Assembly (NCBI RefSeq): GCF_026094475.1
Contig: NZ_JAPELL010000001.1
Location: forward strand, 393,065-457,064
Direction of reading: 5' to 3'
From: Homoserinimonas sedimenticola
GTDB taxonomy: Bacteria > Actinomycetota > Actinomycetes > Actinomycetales > Microbacteriaceae
DNA: 64,000 nt
Shown in pieces: positions 16,414 to 25,620 of this stretch (within the stretch, counting starts at the first letter, position 1; every line of letters starts with the position of its first letter). Position numbers and translations under genes: made by a program. A model generated the notes under the pieces. It was given only the letters and a program-made list of their open reading frames with translations, did no database searches and was not told the origin of the DNA.

Positions 16414-18282
16414 ATGAGCCAATCCGTCAACCTCCCGGCACTCGGTGAGAGTGTCACCGAGGGCACGGTCACGCGCTGGTTGAAGAACGTCGGGGACCGC
16501 GTCGAGGTCGACGAACCCCTCCTCGAGGTGTCGACCGACAAGGTAGACACGGAGATCCCGTCACCCATCGCTGGAGTGATCGAGGAGATCCTCGTGTCCG
16601 AGGATGAAACGGTCGAGGTGGGCGCTCCGCTCGTGCGTATCGGCGACGGCTCGGGCAGTGGCGACGCCGAGGCGGCGCCTTCCGAGTCTTCGGCTGCCGA
16701 GGAACCTGCCCCTGAAGCGGCGCCCGCAGCGACCCCTGAGCCCGCCGCTGAGGCACCCGCTCCCGCCCAAACTGAGCCCGCCCAGGCAGAGCCGGCCCAG
16801 GCTGCAGCTCCCCAAGAGACGCAGTCTTCGCAGGCTGCAGCACCCTCCGGCGGCACGGCCGTAACACTGCCGTCCCTCGGCGAAAGCGTGACGGAGGGAA
16901 CCGTCACGCGACTGCTCAAGCAGGTGGGCGACAGCGTCGAGGTGGACGAGCCCCTGCTGGAGATCTCAACGGACAAGGTGGACACTGAGATCCCGTCCCC
17001 CATCGCGGGGGTTGTCCAGGAGATCCTCGTCGCCGAGGACCAGACCATCGAGGTCGGCGCAGAGCTTCTGCGGATCGGCTCCGGTTCCGATGCCGCACAG
17101 GCGCCCGACCAGCCCGCCCAGGAACAGCCCGCCCAGGAACAGCCCTCTCAGGAGCAGCCTGCCCAGGAGCAGCAGGAGTATCTGCCCTCCGAGCCTCCCG
17201 CAGCGGTTCCCTCGACCGCAGCTCCCGAGGACGACACGTCCGAGGCGGCGGCTATCGCCGCGGAGACGACTTCAGAGGAGCCCGCTGCCGCTGCGGATGA
17301 GCAGCCCTCGTCACAGCCTCAGGCCGACACAGCGCCGGCCGCCTCTGCTTCGCCTGCCGCTCAGAACACGGGCGGCGGTTCCGGCTATGTGACACCCCTC
17401 GTACGCAAGCTCGCGAACGAGCGCGGCGTCGATCTCGCCACCGTGACGGGGACGGGGGTGGGCGGCCGGATTCGCAAGGAAGACGTATTGGCTGTCACGT
17501 CCGAGACCTCTCAGCAGGCGGCACCCGAGACTTCAGCCGCAGCCCCTGCGAAGGTCGAGACGTCGCCACTGCGCGGAACGACGGTGCCAATGACCCGCCT
17601 GCGAAAGGTCGTGGCCGAGCGCGCAGTCGTGTCGATGCAGTCCTCGGCTCAGCTCACCTCAGTGGTCGAGGTCGATGTCACGAAGGTCGCTGCGCTCCGC
17701 GCCAAGGTCAAGGACGCCTTCCTTGAGAAGACGGGCACGAAGCTCTCGTTCCTGCCCTTCTTCGCCCTCGCGTCGGCCGAGGCCCTGCGGACGTACCCCA
17801 TCATCAACGCCACGATCGACGGCGAGAACATCGTCTATCCGGCGCAGGAGAACATCAGCATCGCGGTCGACACCGAGCGCGGTCTCCTGACGCCCGTGGT
17901 CCGTGACGCGAGCTCCCTTGACATCGCTGGCCTGGCGAAGGAGATCGCCGACCTTGCTGACCGGACCCGCGAGAACAAGCTCAAGCCTGACGAGCTTGCA
18001 GGGGGCACGTTCACGCTGACGAACACAGGGTCGCGTGGAGCCCTCTTCGACACGCCCGTGGTGTTCCTTCCGCAGTCCGCGATCCTCGGGACGGGAATCG
18101 TCACGAAGCGGCCCGTCGTGGTCAGCGACGGCGGCAGCGATGCAATCGCGATCCGCTCGATGGTCTATCTGGCTCTCTCCTACGACCACCGCATCATCGA
18201 CGGGGCGGACGCGTCACGCTTCCTCGTCGCTGTGAAGCAGCGGCTGGAGGCGGCTGACTTCGAGGGGTCTCTCGGCATCTAG
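16414..18282 (+). CDS. sucB: 2-oxo acid dehydrogenase E2 acyltransferase with two lipoyl domains
   Basis: This core acyltransferase serves the pyruvate and/or 2-oxoglutarate dehydrogenase complexes. The 622-residue protein carries two lipoyl domains (about 4-78 and 147-220), each with the lipoylated Lys in STDKVDTEIPSP. Long Ala/Pro/Glu linkers separate them, including AQEQP-type repeats near 17100-17175. A peripheral-subunit-binding domain follows (VTPLVRKLANERGVD), then the catalytic domain ending in SYDHRIIDGADA with the active-site His. Actinobacteria often use one SucB-type E2 for both complexes, so the substrate is not fixed. The ATG at 16414 has an AAAGGAG site. Its TAG stop overlaps that of the convergent pseudokinase gene. 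Confidence 0.93.
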   Translation: MSQSVNLPALGESVTEGTVTRWLKNVGDRVEVDEPLLEVSTDKVDTEIPSPIAGVIEEILVSEDETVEVGAPLVRIGDGSGSGDAEAAPSESSAAEEPAPEAAPAATPEPAAEAPAPAQTEPAQAEPAQAAAPQETQSSQAAAPSGGTAVTLPSLGESVTEGTVTRLLKQVGDSVEVDEPLLEISTDKVDTEIPSPIAGVVQEILVAEDQTIEVGAELLRIGSGSDAAQAPDQPAQEQPAQEQPSQEQPAQEQQEYLPSEPPAAVPSTAAPEDDTSEAAAIAAETTSEEPAAAADEQPSSQPQADTAPAASASPAAQNTGGGSGYVTPLVRKLANERGVDLATVTGTGVGGRIRKEDVLAVTSETSQQAAPETSAAAPAKVETSPLRGTTVPMTRLRKVVAERAVVSMQSSAQLTSVVEVDVTKVAALRAKVKDAFLEKTGTKLSFLPFFALASAEALRTYPIINATIDGENIVYPAQENISIAVDTERGLLTPVVRDASSLDIAGLAKEIADLADRTRENKLKPDELAGGTFTLTNTGSRGALFDTPVVFLPQSAILGTGIVTKRPVVVSDGGSDAIAIRSMVYLALSYDHRIIDGADASRFLVAVKQRLEAADFEGSLGI

Positions 18283-19715
18283 GCCTCGAAGACGTCGCGA
18301 ATTCTCCAGCCGGCCTCGGTTCTGATGATCAGAACCGAGGCCGGCGCCATTGTGCCCACGCTCCTGTCCCCCGCGGCGGGCGGTCGCACCTCGAGCAGGA
18401 CGACTCCGCCCATCACGTCCACTACAGAGACCTCCACCTCATCACTCGAGAGTCGCTGCCATCCCAAGGTTCCCTCGCGGATCGCTGACATCCGCGCTGT
18501 ATCGGTATCCCAGGCGGCCGAGTCCCGCTGCACGGCCAGCTCCAGGCAGTCCGTTGACCTCCGCTCGAAGCACTCGTCGCGCAGGCGGAGAAGCTCTTGC
18601 CCGGCAGCGACAGGATCATCTCCAGAGAGCGCAGCGCCCGGGATCACCGCGTCACGCTCGTCATCTCCGGCGTCATCAGCAGGCGGGCGGGCTCCCGAGT
18701 CCGACGGCGCTGGCGGTGCCGCCCCGTCTTTTGGCGAGGATGTGGAGGTGGCCTCCGATGCTCCCGCTTGGCCTTCCTGCGGTGAGAAGGCGAGGCCGCC
18801 GAGCGCCAGCAGCGCGACGACGCCCGCGACAGCGAGTACCCGGAATCGGGGCCGCACGGACGCCCATTGGCGCAAAGCGCGGTGAAGGAGAACCGCTGGC
18901 GCTAACTTCCACGGCTTCGCACCGGATAGCGTCTCTCGAGACGTAGACCGTCCCGAGGCACTCAGGGAAGCACGGTGATCTGAGCCGCCCTCGGCGAGTC
19001 GCTCCTTGCCGCTGAGTTGCGGTGGCCCGCCCTCATTCCACGGGATCCGAAGCGGCTCCGGCGACGCGAGATCGAAGGCGCGGGAGACAAGTTCGGAAGT
19101 GAAGTTCACGCTCTTCCAGCAGTCGTCAGACAGCCACGCCGAGAGCTTCTCAGCATCGCCGCCAGTGCAGCAGCCTGCGAGCTCCCGACTGAGTTGGGCA
19201 AGCGACCGCCGGTCCGCGAGAAGAGCCTCATTCTCGCGCTGTTCCCCCGGCGCCGGTGGTCTCGCCAACACACCCATACGCCCGCCTCCCACGAGAACGG
19301 GTGCGCCGTGGGAATCCAGCAACACCTTCGTCACCCTGAGGTCCCCGTGGACGACCCCGTTGGCATGGAGCACCGACACGGCGCGTGCCAGCGGAACGAT
19401 CAGGGTGACGAGTTCCCCGGCCGAGACACGGGTGCGGATGGCAAGCAGACGGGAAAGTCCTCCCGGGTCGAGCCGCGGAAGCACCAGGCACGGACGAGTG
19501 TGATCGTCGATCGCAGCATCGAGTAGCGCGGTCACGTGGGGAGAATCCACCCGCGCGAGGGCGCGCATCTCCCGGTCCACGCTCGCGAAGTCGACGTCCG
19601 GTCTGTAAACCTTGAGCGCGACGGACGCTTCTGAGGCGTCCCTGCCGAGCCACACCTCGGCGCGTGAACCCGATCCAAGCCTACGCACCGCACGATACCC
19701 ACCGAATACTCCCAC
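18279..19715 (-). CDS. Single-pass membrane pseudokinase
   Basis: This 478-residue protein has an N-terminal Ser/Thr-kinase-like domain. Its glycine-rich loop is weak (RRLGSGSRAEV) and it has an ATP Lys in VALKVY (Lys35). The catalytic loop reads HGDLRVTKV, keeping Asp125 but with Lys in place of the conserved Asn. The DFG metal motif is replaced by GGG (about 143-145), so it should not phosphorylate normally. A transmembrane helix follows at about 292-310. The external part is a Ser/Pro/Asp-rich linker and a C-terminal domain of about 110 residues with paired cysteines. Start GTG at 19715 is preceded by AAGACT at leaderless spacing; the start is uncertain. Function unknown; a membrane signalling scaffold is plausible. 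Confidence 0.7.
   Translation of the reverse strand: MGVFGGYRAVRRLGSGSRAEVWLGRDASEASVALKVYRPDVDFASVDREMRALARVDSPHVTALLDAAIDDHTRPCLVLPRLDPGGLSRLLAIRTRVSAGELVTLIVPLARAVSVLHANGVVHGDLRVTKVLLDSHGAPVLVGGGRMGVLARPPAPGEQRENEALLADRRSLAQLSRELAGCCTGGDAEKLSAWLSDDCWKSVNFTSELVSRAFDLASPEPLRIPWNEGGPPQLSGKERLAEGGSDHRASLSASGRSTSRETLSGAKPWKLAPAVLLHRALRQWASVRPRFRVLAVAGVVALLALGGLAFSPQEGQAGASEATSTSSPKDGAAPPAPSDSGARPPADDAGDDERDAVIPGAALSGDDPVAAGQELLRLRDECFERRSTDCLELAVQRDSAAWDTDTARMSAIREGTLGWQRLSSDEVEVSVVDVMGGVVLLEVRPPAAGDRSVGTMAPASVLIIRTEAGWRIRDVFEA
18309..18345. terminator. Perfect 17-bp-arm palindrome inside the pseudokinase 3' end; probable sucB terminator
   Basis: Arms 18309-18325 and 18329-18345 are perfectly complementary around a TGA loop. 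The element lies 27 bp past the sucB stop and inside the last codons of the convergent pseudokinase gene. No T-run follows on either strand. Confidence 0.65.
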
Positions 19716-19823
19716 GCGGCGAGTCTTGCTGGCGATTCTGGCCTCTGAGAGCGAGTTCCGGCATCCTGTGGATCGCGGACCCCCGGCGAGGGGGTGGAGG
19801 AACGGTCGGGTATCGCGAGGGCA

Positions 19824-19829
19824 TATCCT
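19824..19829 (+). promoter_or_regulatory. -10 element for the DUF4191 gene (leaderless)
   Basis: TATCCT is followed by six nucleotides and the ATG at 19836. Confidence 0.5.
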
Positions 19830-19835
19830 TGATTC

Positions 19836-20552
19836 ATGGCACGACGCAGCGACAAGGCACCGAAGGCCCCCAAGGAGCCGGGGCGCATCAAGCAGATGTA
19901 CCAGGTCTTCACGATGACCCGGCGCCACGACCCCAGCTCGGTGTGGTGGATGCTTCTGGGGTTCCTGGTTCCTGCCGCGGTCATCATCGTCGCCGGCGTA
20001 CTCATTTCCGGCGGCAACGTCTTCGCCATGGTCCTCTGGATCATCTCAGGCCTGCTCCTCGGCGTCCTCGTGTTCCTCATCGTCCTGAGCCGGCGGGCCG
20101 AGCGCGCTGCCTACTCTCAGATCGAGGGACAGCCGGGCGCTGTCGGGGCCGTTCTCAAGAGCTCGCTCCGCCGAGGATGGACTGCAAGCGAGATGCCCGT
20201 GGCGGTTAGCCCCCGCACCCAGGATGCCGTCTACCGCGCTGTCGGTCGCGGCGGTGTTGCGCTGATTGGTGAAGGGCCGAAGAGCCGTACGGCTCGAATG
20301 ATCGACGACGAACGACGCAAGGTGGCGCGCATCCTTCCCAACGTTCCGATCAACGTCATCCATGTCGGCCCCGATGACGACTCCGTGCCGCTCCACCGCA
20401 TTGCGCGAACGCTCGGAGGCTACAAGAAGCAGCTCACCAAGGCCGAGGTCTACGCCGTAAACAACCGCATTACATCTCTCGGTAGCAAGAGCGGACTCGC
20501 GATTCCTAAGGGGATCGATCCCACTCGCGCGCGTGCGCCGCGTCCGCGCTGA
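19836..20552 (+). CDS. DUF4191 membrane protein
   Basis: The 238-residue protein of unknown function belongs to DUF4191, found across actinobacteria beside lipA or glnA. A basic N-terminus (ARRSDKAPKAPKEPGRIKQM) leads to two transmembrane helices at about 38-58 and 65-85. A cytoplasmic domain follows, with a GAVGAVLKSSLRRGW motif and a basic C-terminus rich in Arg and Pro. No enzyme motif is visible. It is convergent with the RDD gene, 24 bp away, and divergent from the pseudokinase gene. Leaderless start as above. Confidence 0.85.
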   Translation: MARRSDKAPKAPKEPGRIKQMYQVFTMTRRHDPSSVWWMLLGFLVPAAVIIVAGVLISGGNVFAMVLWIISGLLLGVLVFLIVLSRRAERAAYSQIEGQPGAVGAVLKSSLRRGWTASEMPVAVSPRTQDAVYRAVGRGGVALIGEGPKSRTARMIDDERRKVARILPNVPINVIHVGPDDDSVPLHRIARTLGGYKKQLTKAEVYAVNNRITSLGSKSGLAIPKGIDPTRARAPRPR

Positions 20553-20576
20553 CCGGACTGCGAGTTCCTGGCAAGC

Positions 20577-20987
20577 TCAGACCCTGACGAGCACAGTGCC
20601 GGCAATCTTGTCGTGAAGTCCGCGCTGATCGGTGTCCCAGATGAGTGCCGGGATCAGGAGCGCGAGGAGTACCGTTCGCACGACAGGGCGCCACACGCCT
20701 ATCCAGCCACCCGTGACCGGTACGACGCGCAGGCCGAGGCACAGATGGCCGATACCGCCTGAAAGCAACGGGATGAAGAGCACCTGCATCGCCACGAAGA
20801 TCAGGGTCGACGCCCACTGTTCGTCGCGGAAGAAGACCGCCCAGAGAAGCGACGCGAGCGCGAAGTCGATGAGGAGCGCGACTGCGCGCCGAGGGACTCG
20901 AGCCACGGATCGCGGTCCGCTTTCGGGAAGGCCCAGGCGACGGCCGGGCCAGTCGTGGTCGGATGGGGCGGCAAGCGGAACGGGCAT
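20577..20987 (-). CDS. RDD family membrane protein
   Basis: This 136-residue membrane protein has the RDD hallmarks: Arg in [16 protein letters not shown] at the start of helix 1, Asp in that helix, and Asp-Lys in [14 protein letters not shown] at the C-terminus. Three hydrophobic segments are visible. RDD proteins are a loosely defined transport- or stress-linked family, and no substrate can be given. Its position directly before glnA is usual in actinobacteria. The ATG at 20987 follows TAGACT at leaderless spacing; the GGAGG touching the ATG is too close to act as a Shine-Dalgarno. Confidence 0.88.
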   Translation of the reverse strand: MPVPLAAPSDHDWPGRRLGLPESGPRSVARVPRRAVALLIDFALASLLWAVFFRDEQWASTLIFVAMQVLFIPLLSGGIGHLCLGLRVVPVTGGWIGVWRPVVRTVLLALLIPALIWDTDQRGLHDKIAGTVLVRV

Positions 20988-20993
20988 CCTCCA

Positions 20994-20999
20994 AGTCTA
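20994..20999 (-). promoter_or_regulatory. -10 element for the RDD gene (leaderless)
   Basis: TAGACT on the minus strand ends six nucleotides before the ATG at 20987. The GlnR-like box begins 15 bp further upstream. Confidence 0.55.
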
Positions 21000-21014
21000 T
21001 GATCGGGCACACGC

Positions 21015-21052
21015 GTAACATCGCCGAAACAATTGCGACACCACAGAGAAAC
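21015..21052 (+). promoter_or_regulatory. GlnR-type nitrogen-control box upstream of glnA
   Basis: Four 5-mers GTAAC, GAAAC, GACAC and GAAAC occur at 21015, 21026, 21037 and 21048, each separated by exactly six nucleotides. This fits the actinobacterial GlnR box (gTnAC-n6-GaAAC-n6-gTnAC-n6-GaAAC) with one mismatch. It lies about 75 bp before the glnA ATG, upstream of a possible TAGCCT -10 at 21063-21068. Confidence 0.65.
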
Positions 21053-21127
21053 CCCTCCCCAATAGCCTCCTCATGGCTGCACACGCAGTCACCACTGAAC
21101 AACCCCTCGCCCATTGGAGTCCATCGC

Positions 21128-22552
21128 ATGTTCAATGATTCGTCCGAGGTGCTCAAGTACATCAAGGACAACGACGTCAAGTTCCTTGATATCCGCTTCA
21201 CCGACCTTCCCGGTGTTCAGCAGCACTTCAACATCCCGGCCTCGACTGTCGACGAAGACTTCTTCCGCGACGGACAGCTCTTCGACGGGTCGTCGATCCG
21301 CGGCTTCGCGTCGATCCACGAGTCGGACATGCAGCTCATCCCCGATGTGACGACTGCGTACCTCGACCCCTTCCGGGCCGAGAAGACCCTCATCATGGTC
21401 TTCGACATCTTCAACCCCCGTAACGGCGAGGTCTATGGTCGCGACCCGCGCCAGGTCGCGAAGAAGGCGGAGAAGTACCTCGCCTCGACCGGTATCGCCG
21501 ACACCGCATACTTCGCGCCCGAGGCCGAGTTCTACATCTTCGATGACGTGCGGTACGAAACGAAGCAGAACGCCAGCTTCTTCAGCGTGGACTCCGAAGA
21601 GGGCGCCTGGAACACCGGGCGCATCGAAGAGGGTGGAAACCTCGGTAACAAGACGCCGTACAAGGGCGGCTACTTCCCCGTGAGCCCCACCGACAAGCAG
21701 GCCGACCTGCGCGACGACATCAGCCTCAAGCTGATCGACGCGGGCCTCGTCCTCGAGCGCGCCCACCACGAGGTCGGCACCGGCGGCCAGGCGGAGATCA
21801 ACTACCGCTTCGACACGATGGTGCACGCGGCAGACGACATCCTCAAGTTCAAGTACATCGTCAAGAACACGGCGAACGAGTGGGGCAAGACGGCAACCTT
21901 CATGCCCAAGCCGCTCTTTGGTGACAATGGCTCGGGCATGCACACCCACCAGTCGCTGTGGAACGACGGCAAGCCGCTGTTCTACGACGAGGCCGGCTAC
22001 GGCGGGCTGAGCGACACCGCGCGGTGGTACATCGGCGGCCTGCTGAAGCACGCACCCTCGGTGCTCGCGTTCACGAACCCGACGCTCAACTCGTACCGCC
22101 GCCTCGTGCCCGGCTTCGAGGCCCCCGTCAACCTCGTCTACTCAGCGGGCAACCGCTCGGCGGCCATCCGCATCCCCATCACCGGCACGAACCCGAAGGC
22201 GAAGCGCATCGAGTTCCGCGCGCCGGATGCCTCGGGCAACCCGTACCTCGCCTTCGCCGCGCAGCTCATGGCGGGCCTCGACGGAATCAAGAACCGCATC
22301 GAGCCCCACGAGCCCGTCGACAAGGACCTCTACGAGCTTCCGCCGGAGGAGGCCAAGAACATTCCCCAGGTGCCCGCGAACCTCGCGCAGGCCCTCGACG
22401 CGCTCGAGGCCGACCACGAGTTCCTGCTCCAGGGCAACGTGTTCACGAAGGACCTGATCGAGACGTGGATCGCTTACAAGCGTGAGAAGGAGATCCTTCC
22501 CGCCGCCATGCGTCCGACGCCGATCGAGTACGAGCTGTACTACGGAGTCTGA
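21128..22552 (+). CDS. glnA: Glutamine synthetase type I (adenylylation-controlled)
   Basis: This enzyme makes glutamine from glutamate, ammonia and ATP as a cytosolic dodecamer. The 474-residue length is normal. Visible blocks are FDGSSIRGF, the metal-binding EAEFYIFD and [16 protein letters not shown], the ATP loop [18 protein letters not shown], and NRSAAIRIP. The adenylylation tyrosine is present in [11 protein letters not shown], which fits the glnE gene nearby. The ATG at 21128 is chosen for its GGAG site and the conserved N-terminus ([12 protein letters not shown]). It has a GlnR-like box upstream and a strong terminator downstream. Confidence 0.96.
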   Translation: MFNDSSEVLKYIKDNDVKFLDIRFTDLPGVQQHFNIPASTVDEDFFRDGQLFDGSSIRGFASIHESDMQLIPDVTTAYLDPFRAEKTLIMVFDIFNPRNGEVYGRDPRQVAKKAEKYLASTGIADTAYFAPEAEFYIFDDVRYETKQNASFFSVDSEEGAWNTGRIEEGGNLGNKTPYKGGYFPVSPTDKQADLRDDISLKLIDAGLVLERAHHEVGTGGQAEINYRFDTMVHAADDILKFKYIVKNTANEWGKTATFMPKPLFGDNGSGMHTHQSLWNDGKPLFYDEAGYGGLSDTARWYIGGLLKHAPSVLAFTNPTLNSYRRLVPGFEAPVNLVYSAGNRSAAIRIPITGTNPKAKRIEFRAPDASGNPYLAFAAQLMAGLDGIKNRIEPHEPVDKDLYELPPEEAKNIPQVPANLAQALDALEADHEFLLQGNVFTKDLIETWIAYKREKEILPAAMRPTPIEYELYYGV

Positions 22553-22564
22553 TCGCTGAAGTGG

Positions 22565-22595
22565 AAGGGCCGCAGGATTCGTTCCTGCGGCCCTT
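22565..22595. terminator. Bidirectional terminator between glnA and glnE
   Basis: A perfect 13-bp stem (22565-22577 with 22583-22595) with a TTCGT loop is flanked by T/A residues on both sides. It serves the convergent glnA and glnE transcripts. Confidence 0.9.
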
Positions 22596-22663
22596 TCGCG
22601 TGTTGTGGGGTGGTGGAGTCGAAGCGCAGTGCCGGGCTCACAACACCAGGCATCGCCTGACGA

Positions 22664-25612
22664 TCAGCCGATCGAGGGCTCGTAGGACTTCGTGACGCCG
22701 TAGAACCGCCGCTCGAACACGGAGCGAGCATGCCGGGTAGTGCGGAGATAGTCCTCCTCCAGAGCGGAGGCCGAGCCCGCCGGGTACTCGAGGAGACGCG
22801 CGATGCCGTCGAGCTGGGCGCGGTCCACCGGGACGACATCTGAGGTGCGACCGGACCAAAGGGTTATGGCGGAACGGATGCGCGAGGAGAGAAGCCACGC
22901 CTCCCGAAGCACAAGGGCCTCTGACTCATCGACATAGCCGTGCTTGGCGGCGGCGCTGAGCGCATCGAGAGTCGAAGCGGTGCGCAGATCCTCGTGAGCA
23001 TGACCGTGCTGCAGCTGGATCAGCTGCACGAACCACTCGACATCGCTGAGTGAACCGCGGCCTAACTTGAGGTGTCGAGTGGGATCGGCGGCCTGCGGAA
23101 GGCGCTCGGACTCGACACGCGCCTTGATGCGCTTCACCTCCCGCACATCTGCCTCGGAAATCGCGGTGGGGTACCGCACGGAGTCCGCCAGAGTTGTGAA
23201 GTCCTCAAGCAGTGCGGCGTCGCCAGCGACGCAGCGCGCCCGAAGTAGCGCCTGAGCCTCCCATGTGAGTGACCAGCGCTCGTAGTAGGAGCGGTACGAG
23301 TCGAGCGATCGCGTCAGCGGACCGTTGCGACCCTCGGGACGGAGGTTGGCATCAAGCTCGAAAGGAAGCAGCAGATCTTCGGTGAGCGAGACGATCTCCG
23401 CGACGATCGAATCCGCGCGCCGCTGCGCATCGTGCGGCTCCGCCGTGGTCGGACGGTAGACGTACATGACGTCAGCGTCGGAACCGAAGCCGAGTTCGGC
23501 ACCCCCGTAGCGGCCCATTGCCACAATCCCGAACTCTATTCCGTCGTCATCGCGCCGCACCGCCGAGAGGACACCCTCGAGCAGCATCGTGTTGACGTCC
23601 GAGAGTGCGACGCCGAGTTCATCGACGGTGATGAGGCCGAGGATCGCCCCGAGCGCGAGGCGAAGAACCTCACGCCGGCGGGCAGCTCGGAGCGCATCCG
23701 CCGCCGAGGTCGCGTCTGGCCGCCTGCGCAGCAAGGCCGCCGCCTCCTCCTGCAGGAGAGCTCGCGGACGAGGTCGCAATTCGTGGTCGTTCTCGAGCCA
23801 CGCCGCAGACTCCGGCAGCTTCTCGAGAAGACTGCCGACATACCGGGAGCCGCTCAGCACCGCAGTCAGGCGCTTTGCTGCGCCTGAGGAGTCGCGCAGC
23901 ATTCGCAGATACCAGTACGACTCCCCCAGCTCGTCGCTCAGGCGTCGAAACGCCAGCAGGCCGTAGTCCGGGTCGGCTCCCTCCGCGAACCACTGGAGCA
24001 TCACGGGGAGGAGATTGCGTTGGATCTGAGCGCGCCGGGACACCCCCGACGTCATGGCGGCGATGTGAGAGAGGGCGCCCCTCGGATCAATGAAACCGAT
24101 CGCCGCGAGTCGCGCCTCCGCCTGACTGCTGCTCAGCGCCAAACCGCCTTCCGGCAGCGCGGCCACGGCAGCGAGGAGCGGACGGTAGAACAGCTTCTCG
24201 TGCAGCGTCCTGACCGCAGCCTTGCGCGCGTTCCACTGTTCGACGACACCCTCGGCGGTGCTGGCGACGCCTGAGCCCCTCGCCAGAACGCGGAGCGCCT
24301 CGGGGTCGCGTGGCATCAGGTGCGTTCTCGTGAGCCGCACAAGCTGCAAGCGGTGCTCGAGCACGCGCAGGAACTGATAGTCGTGGGCGAACTCGGCGGC
24401 CTCCGCACGGCCGATGTATCCCTGCTCGGCGAGAGCGGAAAGCGCCGAGAGGCTATCCCGCTGCCGGACGTTCTCATCGGCGTTGCCGTGGACGAGCTGC
24501 AGCAGCTGGATCGTGAACTCGATGTCGCGGATGCCACCAGGCCCCAGCTTGAGCTGAATGTCGACCTCGTCGGCGGGGATGTGTTCCGTCACCCGCTCCC
24601 GCATCTTCTGGACGCCTTCGACGAAGTTCTCGCGCGAGGAGCTGCGCCACACGAACGGCGAAATGGCGGCTTCGTACCGCGCCCCGAGGTTCCCATCCCC
24701 CGCGAGAAAGCGCGCCTTCAGCAGGGCCTGGAACTCCCAACTCTTCGCCCATCGCTCGTAGTAGGCGACATGGGACTCCAACGTGCGCACGAGAGCGCCA
24801 TCCTTGCCCTCGGGTCGGAGGTTCGCGTCAACTTCCCACAGGGCCGGCTCGCTCGCGAGATCGGTGATGCCCTTCATGGTCGCGACAGCGAGTCGCGTGC
24901 CGACATCGATCGCTCGGCCTGTATCGATGCTGCTGTCACCCTCGACAACGAAGATGACGTCGACGTCGCTGACATAGTTCAGCTCGCGCGCTCCCGCCTT
25001 GCCCATGCCAATGATCGCGAGACGAGTCGCCGCGATCTCCTCTGGAGAGAAGGGCACTCCGGTGCGTGCCACAGCGAGCGACGCTTCAAGAGCAGCCGCA
25101 GCGAGATCCGCAAGAGCCGCCGTCACCCGGGAAACCCCCGCGAGGGCATCGTCGAGCCCCAAATCGTAGGCGGTGAGAGCGACCAGGTGCCGGCGGTAGC
25201 GAATGCGCAGCCGATTCCACCCATCCTCCCCCGTATGTCCTTCGACGGCGGCGATGAGATCGTCGCGATAGGCAATCGGCGCCCAGGGGGCGGGAAGAGG
25301 CGAATCGAGCACGGAAAGCTCTGACGGATGCCGGCGCAGGAACTCGCCCAAGCCCGTTGACGCACCGAGAACGCGGATGAGGCGCTCGGCTCCCCCCGGA
25401 CGATCGAGGAGCCCCTTGGTCTCGTCGGGGGCGGCTCGGAGGAGCTCGAGAATGAGCCGCAAAGCTTCGTCAGGGTCTGCCGCCTGCGAGAAGGCAGGAA
25501 GCAGCTCCTGCGCGCGCGTCGCCCCCATCCCCGTGAGCATCTCGCGGGCCTCACTCAGGCGTGCGAACCCGAGACGGGCCAGTTCCGTCAGCGATGTCTG
25601 GTCCCGGGACAT
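22664..25612 (-). CDS. glnE: Bifunctional glutamine synthetase adenylyltransferase/deadenylase
   Basis: This enzyme adenylylates and deadenylylates GlnA to set its activity by nitrogen status. The 982-residue protein holds two nucleotidyltransferase domains. The first shows GMGKAGARELNYVSDVDVIF (about 215-235) and the second AMGRYGGAELGFGSDADVMY (about 720-740). Each supplies a G-S/N...D-x-D metal site and is followed by a helical PII-uridylyl-like regulatory domain. The ATG at 25612 lies 8 nt after the glnA2 stop, so the two are cotranscribed. An upstream in-frame start would overlap glnA2 and is less likely. Confidence 0.95.
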   Translation of the reverse strand: MSRDQTSLTELARLGFARLSEAREMLTGMGATRAQELLPAFSQAADPDEALRLILELLRAAPDETKGLLDRPGGAERLIRVLGASTGLGEFLRRHPSELSVLDSPLPAPWAPIAYRDDLIAAVEGHTGEDGWNRLRIRYRRHLVALTAYDLGLDDALAGVSRVTAALADLAAAALEASLAVARTGVPFSPEEIAATRLAIIGMGKAGARELNYVSDVDVIFVVEGDSSIDTGRAIDVGTRLAVATMKGITDLASEPALWEVDANLRPEGKDGALVRTLESHVAYYERWAKSWEFQALLKARFLAGDGNLGARYEAAISPFVWRSSSRENFVEGVQKMRERVTEHIPADEVDIQLKLGPGGIRDIEFTIQLLQLVHGNADENVRQRDSLSALSALAEQGYIGRAEAAEFAHDYQFLRVLEHRLQLVRLTRTHLMPRDPEALRVLARGSGVASTAEGVVEQWNARKAAVRTLHEKLFYRPLLAAVAALPEGGLALSSSQAEARLAAIGFIDPRGALSHIAAMTSGVSRRAQIQRNLLPVMLQWFAEGADPDYGLLAFRRLSDELGESYWYLRMLRDSSGAAKRLTAVLSGSRYVGSLLEKLPESAAWLENDHELRPRPRALLQEEAAALLRRRPDATSAADALRAARRREVLRLALGAILGLITVDELGVALSDVNTMLLEGVLSAVRRDDDGIEFGIVAMGRYGGAELGFGSDADVMYVYRPTTAEPHDAQRRADSIVAEIVSLTEDLLLPFELDANLRPEGRNGPLTRSLDSYRSYYERWSLTWEAQALLRARCVAGDAALLEDFTTLADSVRYPTAISEADVREVKRIKARVESERLPQAADPTRHLKLGRGSLSDVEWFVQLIQLQHGHAHEDLRTASTLDALSAAAKHGYVDESEALVLREAWLLSSRIRSAITLWSGRTSDVVPVDRAQLDGIARLLEYPAGSASALEEDYLRTTRHARSVFERRFYGVTKSYEPSIG

Positions 25613-25620
25613 GGCGTCGC

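Noticed and set aside
16435..17070. Long direct repeat of about 215 bp
   Set aside because: These are the two lipoyl domains of the E2 protein, an ordinary domain duplication, not a mobile repeat.
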